A stretch of DNA of 64,000 nucleotides from Sphaeramia orbicularis (Eukaryota; Chordata; Actinopteri; Kurtiformes; Apogonidae): positions 28,711,853 to 28,775,852 of the forward strand of contig NC_043969.1 of the NCBI RefSeq assembly GCF_902148855.1. The letters are read 5' to 3'. The notes under the pieces were generated by a model. The model was given only the letters and a program-made list of their open reading frames with translations, did not search any database and had not been told where the DNA came from. This document shows positions 36,305 through 64,000 of this stretch, one piece after another. The position numbers and the translations under genes were made by a program. The stretch's first letter is position 1, and every line of letters starts with the position of its first letter.

Positions 36305-38921
36305 GCCTGCTCTGTGAGTTGTTTGTGATTACAGGACGAACCGGTGTGTTCCAACGAGTCCCAAAGCCCATCGACGCATTTCAGCCAGCACTTCCCCTCA
36401 GTTAAAGTCGTGCAGCAGCTCTCCTCATATCACAATCAGTTTGTTCCCTTTGTTCACAAAGTGCTGCACCTATTTGATAACATTTTCACACAGGAAAAAT
36501 AAGGACGAAATAAATCCTGGCCTCCATTGCAGCCTGCTGACACACCCAAATGTTCCACTGTACGAGTCAAGTTGGACTCCAGATTAGATAAGAAAGGCAG
36601 ATAAACAGGTAATAGATCTACAGGGCACATAAAAGCATAGACTAGTCCAGCATGCGTAATGATGCCTGTCCTTGTGGTGGTGGTAATTTACACCGTCTTC
36701 TTGGTCAAAACAGAGGAAAAAAAGTGCATGCTCTAGTTTGTATGCCCAAACATTTTGACGTGGCAGCGTTGGTCTGGGTTCCTGTTACCGGTGAATGGGG
36801 CTTTTGTGAGGCCTGCGGGCTGTAGGATGGCCTCCAAGGCTCGTTTTAGGTTGGGTAAACACCATCGGCCCGTGTACGTGTCTTTTTAGAAACAACATAG
36901 GTCATTTTATAAGATTTTTTTTTTTTTTTTGGAAATTATTACCCCTCATATTGAAGAAAAAGGCCAGAGGTCAAATTATCCTAAGAAGAAAATAGAAATT
37001 GCAATGATGCTGGAACTCAAATGATGGCAAAAAATTATCTTCCAGAGGAAAAAACAAAAATACTCTAATCTTAATTTAACCCAAACTACTCTCAACAAAA
37101 TAATCTGCAAGGGCCCTCTGAAATCTAATTTCTCCAAATAACGACACTCAGTTTATTGACCACTAGGTGTCTCCCTACACAAGCACAAAGCTACCGTGTC
37201 AAGTTGCCTGTGCCGCTCAACCAAGTGGCGTTGGGATTCATCTCAAGACATGCATCTTTAATTTTACCAATGAATAAACATTTCAGATTGAAATTAGGCA
37301 TGCAGCAGCAACGCTTTGAAAAGGTTTGTTTGGAATGTTTTATTTATTAATTGTGACCCAGCACTGCAATACCCTCTAACTGAAAATCTAAATGTGTGAT
37401 TCTTTTTTTTTTTTTTTTTTTACATTTAACTTCTATAAACACAATGTGGAAAAAAAAACATGCCCTCACATATTGACTCTGTGTTTAAAGGATCACGTTC
37501 ACATTGTCATTATGTGAATACATTTTGATCAAAACTCATACAAAAATGATGAGACAGCAGAATTGGAAATCCTGCACTGTGTTGTGTCTGAGCTCTGGTG
37601 GGCAGGAAAAACACGGCATGACTGGGACAACATTATTCCTCCCCACAGACACAGAGTATGTCATGAAGTCTGAGTGTAAGCGGAAAAAAATGGCAGACAA
37701 GGAGGAGTGGGAGGAGATGAAGCAAGAAGCATGTGTGTCTCCACTGGGTCCTCCTCCTTCCTGTTACATCCATTCACTTTTCTTCACCGTGGAAGAAAAA
37801 AAAAAAAGATGTCTTTGTGTGTCTGTGTTTGTGTGTGAGCATGTGTGTGTGACTACTTATCCCCATAAGAGGTTTTGTATTCTTTCTGCATTATTTATCC
37901 TCCCTTTCATCTGAACAGTTCTATTTTCAGTCAATCATTTAATGTCCTGCCCCCGGGTTATCTTCTGTTGGGAAGAAACACAGCAATCTCATAAGTTATG
38001 GATATATTTGGAGCCTCAAGATTATAAGAACATGTAGCCCATGTCTTAATACAGAGAATGACACACAGGAAAGAGTTCATCCTGTTATTTTCCAGCTTTG
38101 TGATTATTTTCATCTTTTTATGCAGTATGAAAGCATGCAAATGCTGCTAAAAGTGTGCTATAATTAAAGTTGAACTGATTGGTGATATGGTGACATTTTG
38201 CTCCATGTGGTTCAGCACAAATTACAGCCAGAATGATACACAAAGCCTGGCATTTAAGTTTGTTTCATCTTGTCACTTCTTTCTTGCTACAGAAGAACAT
38301 TTTGTCATTAAGCATTTTTGTTGCACACCTTAAATCTTGGTAGAGTGATCATTATCAAATCTTTCTCTGAGAAGCACAGCAGCGACTGGCAACACTCACA
38401 CGAGTGCACACATGCAACACAGGCAAAGATGGAAAACAGATGTAAAATCTTGTCAGGTTTTATATACTGTTGTTCTTGGCAGCCATCCTATGAGGATTAG
38501 TGATGGTACAGGTGAAAAACACATAAAAATACATACAGTTAGCAGGCTTTACAAATCTTTCTGGGTAGTTCTGTATGTCTCCCATGCCAGAGTTCACTGC
38601 TATCGCTCTGTTTGTCAGAAATAACACCACTGTGGATGTGTTTGTATGTGTGAATCATGCCAGCACAGGGAGAAGCATTTAGTTTTTGATGGGACCCCCA
38701 GGTCTTCACTCATCCTCTCTATTGATTTTCTCTTACTTTCCTTTTTGCACTCCCAGGGGATGGGATGTCTCAATTGGTCTCGGCCAGTCAAGGAGAGTGT
38801 GAACGATAGAGAAACAGATAGATGATGAGAGAAAGGAAAGAAAAGTAGAAAAAAAAAAAGAAAGGAGAAGAGAGAGGAGGCAGGAGGAGCCTGTGAGCTG
38901 CCCGATCACAGAGGCCCTCGC

Positions 38922-38973
38922 TGACCCCTGACCTTGATCATGACCTCAGAGTTACCCCAGAGGTCAGAGGTTG
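38922..38973. promoter_or_regulatory. cluster of nuclear-receptor half-sites including a perfect DR1
   Basis: TGACCCCTGACCT (38922-38934) is the reverse complement of AGGTCAGGGGTCA, a perfect DR1. TGACCT follows at 38941-38946 and AGGTCAGAGGTTG at 38961-38973 is a near-DR1. Five half-sites in 52 bp lie in an unusually GC-rich intergenic patch. Function is inferred only. Confidence 0.35.
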
Positions 38974-41089
38974 TGTGAAAGTGCCACCGCGGCGATTCAC
39001 TCCACTGCTGGGTGATGATGATCTTATGCAGCCTCCCCAGCCTGTCTGACATGATCAGTGTTGCTATCTGCCTGCGGCTCCCAAGGGCCACACATCCATC
39101 TCTAACCCCGGCCTCACAAGGCCCACTAAAAGCACCTACAGGCAGAGTCAATGAGCAGGAGGAAAAGGAACACAAACAGGGGAAAGTGGGAAAGCTAAAG
39201 GACAGAGAGGCTGTTTTATTTTATAGCCGGTAGCTTTGTCAGGGTACAAGATCTAGCAGTATAACAGCAATGACACAAAGAATGTGTTATTATTTCTTTG
39301 TACTTCACCGACTGTATGAGCTGATGAGGCTTTTGAGGCTGAATTTGTAGGCCTCAACATGTATTTTCTCCTCTCTAATCTTACTACAGTGTGTAATAAA
39401 AACACATTTAAAAAAAACCCTGCACAAGTCATTCATGCCAGACATGAGCCTCTGTAGCAGGAACATAATAATTTGTAGGTGGATTGATAACTCGGAGTGT
39501 TACTTGTTCCTCTTACACTGTGTACCCCCTACTGCTTCAAAGTAATTCAGAGCCGAGTGAAGCTTCAGCCAAATCCTTATGGAGATACTGTGTGTTAAAA
39601 TGCAGAGGGAATAGCAAAGAGCTTGCCAAGAAAAAAGGAATACTTTTCAATGTACAAATTATACACTTTTCAGGGTACACTTTACATTAAATATATTTAA
39701 AATGGTACAAATGGTCAAAGAATTGCTTCACAGAGTTTTCATATACATATGTCACTTAATAAAAAACAGGAAAAAAAAGCTAACTGAAACACAAAATGTT
39801 TCTGTTGATTCAAAATGTTCAATACTTTTTTCTGTTTTGGAAAAGTCACAGTAATATTAGCAGCAAAATATATCATGTTCCTCTTAGACTGAATGTTCTT
39901 TGTGTGATAGTAAGAGATAACTATACAAACAGAACATAATGGACACACTGCAAAGCGACTAAGCCTGCACGGATTATCTCAGACCTGTATTTCTGGTTTG
40001 GCTTAATGATAGGTAGCATCACGAGTCATGCAGACCAAGCTAAGGAAACACTGGTTAACATAGCAGACAGGGAAAATAAAATGAGAGGATTAAACTGTAG
40101 AATTATAAGTTCATATGCAGTACTTTTTTTCTAAAAACTAAATCCATCCTTTGAGGTTTATTACATATTTTAGTGCAGGTCAATTGCGTATAGTCTTAAA
40201 ATTATTATATGGTAATAATTAGTAGCAGATACTGGTGGTAAAATGACTCATGCTGTTGTTATATCTTCAGAGTGATTAAAGCAGCTGTGATTGTGTTGTG
40301 TTATACACAGTGAGTGCTTTAAAAAAAAAAAAAGGCACGTGACAGGGTGGACCGCTGTTTAATTCACTATTTTATGTCTATAAATATAGTGGTAGATAGG
40401 GTGAGGTTATTTAGGTTATATCGGCTGAGCACTGCGCACCACTCATACGGTTAAAAGAAGGAGACACAAACAGCTTCAAATCAAATCAAGTAATGACCTG
40501 AAATGAGCTTTTCACAGCACAAAAATGCCCACCTTTGTATCCACACAAATGAAGTGAAAGAGCTGTTATTATCTATGGCAAATTCTTGTGTTATTTTTGG
40601 TGAATGCAATTAAAGTGCAATGGCTGTGAAAAAATGAAAATGATTGGAGCGAGAAAATAAAGCTGTAAAATATTCCTGTTAAAGGCTGAGCTGATAGAGC
40701 CACAAGCAGGGAGCATTCAAGACAAAAAAAGAAAAAGAAAAAAACAAAAAAACAAAGTGCAAACACAGACCTGAATTTTCCACAAAGACAGGCTTTACAA
40801 CACCCTCGACTCACAGACAAGTCATATATGGGAACCCACAAAAGCTAAAAACAATGTCTAACAGATGTGTTCCCTTGATAAACGTAATGAACTTAAGCTT
40901 TGGTTTTGTATGCCTGTGTGCAGAGCAAATGGAAGCTGAAGAAATAAGGTGGGTTGTGTTTTAAGGTGCACGAAGCAGCACATTTTGACAGAGGAATTTA
41001 GGGCGCTCTGTACATACAGTGTAATTAGAAATTCTTTGCATATCCCTCTGAGGCACATCCACAAGCTGAGAGGGTCAAAGGACATGGTC

Positions 41090-41210
41090 AGCAGGAGTGA
41101 CGCCTCAGGAGCAACCAGGGTTCAGTATGTTGCTCAAGGTCACTTCAACAACAGATATGTACACACATTGACAGCCTAACCACTGGGCTACCCTGCTGCA
41201 GCAATAGACT
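41090..41210. repeat. interspersed repeat fragment
   Basis: GGTTCAGTATGTTGCTCAAG then GTCACTTCAACA and CTAACCACTGGGCTACCCTG. This is the familiar 'ttgctcaaggacacttc ... ccactgggctacc' module common in fish repeats. Boundaries are approximate. Confidence 0.45.
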
Positions 41211-41895
41211 ACATATCAAACTGCATTATCTAAACTGATAAATATTTGTGTTGTAAATGCACACCTTAAATAAGAATATCAAGTTACACAGGAAATGATA
41301 AACCTACAAATAGCCATTGCCAAGTACAAGTCCACTCCATCTTTTACCAATTCTTTGATGACCAAGTTCAGTGTAGGTCCTCGCCACCTTGCTTTGTTGC
41401 ATATGCAGTGTTAGTACACTAGATCCACCCTTTTTAGCTTAAAAAAATAAAATAAAATGTAGGTTTTAAATAAGTCACACTGTGTTTGTTCCTAATTACT
41501 GATTAGTTAAAAGTTTTATTCAAACAGTTTAGAGAGACATTTAACTGACTTACTTATTTCAATGAAAAATAATACTAATCATACAAAAAAGCTAATTCAG
41601 TTTAAATGTATATCCAGTTCTTATACCTCAAAATTGCAAAAGACAAATGATTTAACCAGTCATACGTTATCAATGTAATTATTTTTCTAGTCTATTATTA
41701 CATTTTTATGTACTTAAATAGGGTTTAGATAATAAATTATGTCGAAAAATCACTTCTTATCATTTAATTATTTCTTTCTTAACTAATCCTTCATTGAGAC
41801 CTCAGATGCACAGAGTAGTAAAATATGAAATGATTTCATCATATTATATTCCTCCATTGATACGCACAGCATACGGGACTGAATGCTCCTTTGGT

Positions 41896-41896
<1 letters not shown>

Positions 41897-41931
<35 letters not shown>
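41897..41931 (+). repeat. poly-T run of about 35 bases
   Basis: A homopolymer of T; length is likely imprecise given the homopolymer errors elsewhere. It may be the tail of an inverted retroposed copy, but no retroposon body is recognisable beside it. Confidence 0.8.
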
Positions 41932-41935
<4 letters not shown>

Positions 41936-42204
41936 GTATGGCTTCCAAGTAGCCTCCTGGCATTATTTTTTGCATGATCTTTGCTCTCCAGAACACACAC
42001 AGATAAAACAAAATACAAGATCAAACGCGCAGTCATCTAACGCAGGTGACGTCTAGAATTTCACGATAATAAAACCCAGAACAATTTAATGCCAATTCGG
42101 TTATTTACCTGTAATATCTGAATGTTGATAAAATGCTATTTAAGCAATTATAATGGCGTTATTAAGGCAACACTCCTGTGAGCCGACTCCGGTCCGTAAT
42201 ATAG

Positions 42205-61749
<19,545 letters not shown>

Positions 61750-64000
61750 GTGAGAAAATCCGATATTCACAGACACACCAACACAAGCGCACGTATATCC
61801 TATGATTCTTTTGACAATCATAGTTTGCCTCAGTGTTCTGTGTCTCCTCTCTACTTCATAAATGTAGGAGTGATTATTTACTGAGAAAGCAGGGGAGGAG
61901 TATACGGCACAGAGATGCAGGCTTGGCTCCCAAAAATAGTCTCTCCATTAGTTTCCCTGAAATCCTAAAGAGACAAAACAGAAAACCCCTCAGGAGTTTG
62001 TATTATCTGACCTAGTTTTTTATGCGTGCAGAAAGTGTGGTCTGTTAGTGTGTATGTGTGAGGGAGAAAGAGAGACAGAGAGAGACGGAGGGAGGCAGAG
62101 CAGGAGGGAGAGAAAAAAAGTGTGTGACAACACTACTAAGTGGGATCAGGAGGGAATTCTGTCCTGTTCCTGTGTTCCCATCACTTCTCCTGGGAATATT
62201 TGTTTCATCTCTGTTACCAAGGCAACACATTTTAAACCACACAGCGAAAACAAAGTATTGTTGTGTTATTATTGGTAATGTCACCATGGTGAATTATTGA
62301 TGGTAGTATGAATTATGTATGAATGGAGTAGACGGTGGATAGAAAATCGTCAACTCTCCATGGAGTTGACAGTAGGCCTATTATAGTTACCACAGGATGA
62401 AGATTGTGACTATTGACTTCAACATGTATCCCACCCGGTGTGGAGTAATATACACCAGAGGAAAGTGTACCTGCATACAAAAGACGCTAATTTCACTTTA
62501 GCCAACACCTTCATCTCAATTTCCATTTTCAAGTGCAACCACATAACTTGCAACATGCACAGGGAAGCAAGGCAAACACACGCATACACACACACACACA
62601 CACACAGGCAGAGTGAGACATGCTCACAAAGAAAACATACTGAGAAGCAGAGGCACACAAACACACAGAGGCAGATAGCCTAGATCACAGAACAGGACAC
62701 ACACATTCATCAGTGTAACAAGGCTGTGATTTAGGAAGGCTCCTCTGGCGTCTGTGTGGCCCCTGGCATCTCCCTGGTATGTGGAGGAGGAATCTGAGCC
62801 AGGCCAGACGAGCGACAGGATTCATTACAGGGCTGTAACAGGCTCAATAGGAATCAGCTCTAAAACTCCTTGTATTTGGACGTGTATATAAGCAGCATCA
62901 AGACTGCCTACCAAATAGCTTGGTTCATAATGTGTGGTGTCCTGCTCCTGATTTAAAATGCCCTGATTGTCTTGTATGCTTTTGCCGAGCTGTGTTTTCT
63001 GTCTTGTGCGTAGCTGTGTGTGGTTGACCAGCCTATAGAGCGGGCTGTCAGCTCTCTGTGGTCCGCACCAGTCAGCGGAGATCACAGTCACATCAGATCA
63101 GACTGCATTAGGCTGAGCGGGAGTCAGTCTCTGATCCATTATTCAACAACCAGGAGACCGGCCCACGTTGACTGTGTCTAGTCTGCTGAGCTGTACTCGG
63201 TGTGAACCGCACTCATGGTCTGCATAATAACACACACACACACACACAGGCTTTTGTAGCATTTTGAAAGTAGTGCAAAGAAATGCAGCGTGAAAACAAA
63301 GTTTTCATAATTCATTAGGACTGACACACTGTTGAATTTTTTTTGAGACTACATCTCACTGTGCTTCCTAAGTTGCTTGAATTATTCATCCAGTTCTTAA
63401 TTTCCTTTTAGTTAGTCAAGACTCCTCTACTACACTGTTATAAAGGCAAGGGTGGGAATGGTTGTAAAACGTCCCAAAGATTGCTAGCCAGAGGCAGTGG
63501 TAGTAAAACAACTTTGTGTGTGCTTGTGTGTGTGTGCACATATGCGCATACACACGTTTGTGTTTAGCTGCAGGGCAGACAGACAGCGAATGGGAGTTCC
63601 ATACTCCCTGGAGGATTCCTCGGGCTGGCCTGTCTGCTGTCTGCCGGCAGCTCACACACCAGCCATCCATCTCCTGCTGCCTGGCCCCTCCACTCCCCTC
63701 ACTACACACACATACACACAGATTGACCATGGTGTCTGTGTGCATTGTTATGTTATATGGTCATAAATCTTGGGAAGTGGAGGGGGCATGGGGGTGGAGC
63801 AGTAGAAAGTGGACCAAAGGGGTTCAGTGCTCGGGTGTTCAGCCAAAGTAGTGACTTGCCTCTGCTTGTTATTTGAATGTTTGTTTTTGCAGGTATAGTA
63901 TCTGTTCTTAAGTGTGTGTACAAAGTCTTATCAAGCTCCAAAATGTGGTAAAAGTCTGTGATGAATAAAGACATTAAGAATCTAGATGTCTTTGTCTTTT
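61750..64000 (+). other. cux1: cux1 intron 2 (continues past the window)
   Basis: No further cux1 exon recognised up to 64000; the next expected segment (LRKQVAPLLKSFQ-like) is absent. Contains CA microsatellites at about 62583-62607 and 63231-63249, and GA-rich sequence near 62060-62120. Confidence 0.7.

Larger units (their letters stand above)
36305..42180. other. intergenic region between fut7 and cux1
   Basis: No recognisable exon on either strand; in particular I see no myl10, the gene between COL26A1 and CUX1 in human. It contains poly-T/A runs (36917-36934, 37405-37422), an A/G-rich tract (38825-38880), a nuclear-receptor motif cluster (38922-38973), a repeat fragment near 41.1 kb and a poly-T run at 41897. 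Confidence 0.6.

Noticed and set aside
38906-39233. Opposed open frames of 73-89 codons in a GC-rich patch near 39 kb
   Set aside because: No family resemblance, no convincing splice or start context; a regulatory reading fits better.

Overview
This is a vertebrate, almost certainly teleost fish, genomic window: widely spaced genes with GT-AG introns, AATAAA polyadenylation signals, CA, AAT and AGAAG microsatellites, fish-type interspersed repeats, and protein exons close to known vertebrate families. I see no prokaryotic, plasmid or CRISPR content, and no intact viral or retroviral element.

Layout. (1) 125-325, minus: first coding exon of a neu3-type sialidase whose remainder lies off the left edge. 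(2) 3259-5185, plus: wdr53, two coding exons, with a probable upstream promoter near 1.88 kb. (3) 7149-10212, minus: srprb (signal recognition particle receptor beta), seven exons, tail to tail with wdr53. (4) 11293-29372, plus: col26a1 (EMI-domain collagen XXVI), about 14 coding exons with an 11.7 kb third intron. A CTCF-like motif lies between the divergent srprb and col26a1 promoters. (5) 30.2-35.2 kb: no gene seen. (6) 35235-36304, minus: a single-exon alpha-1,3-fucosyltransferase, best match fut7. (7) 36.3-42.2 kb: intergenic. (8) 42328 onward, plus: cux1 (CUX1/CASP), first two coding exons separated by a 19.2 kb intron and continuing off the right edge. The col26a1-cux1 proximity matches human 7q22.1.

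The genes do not form a pathway. They are a sialidase, a WD40 protein, an ER-targeting GTPase, a secreted matrix protein, a Golgi glycosyltransferase and a transcription factor/golgin locus. The fucosyltransferase and the sialidase both act on glycans, but I see nothing tying their expression together.

The strongest result is not a new system. Four conserved genes (wdr53, srprb, col26a1, fut7) carry about a dozen single-base insertions or deletions, mostly in homopolymer runs, each breaking an otherwise well-conserved reading frame. Exon lengths close correctly in wdr53, srprb and col26a1 exons 1 and 7 once one base per site is allowed for. This is best explained by residual long-read consensus error, so these genes should not be called pseudogenes.

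Other notable items: a perfect TISU/YY1 element over the cux1 start codon; a complete 1.13 kb hAT-type element with an exact 8-bp target duplication; a minisatellite alternating 44 and 38 bp periods; a Myb/SANT-like transposon ORF remnant; and several AT-rich stretches that look like conserved enhancers. I found no convincing evidence for an undescribed biological system.
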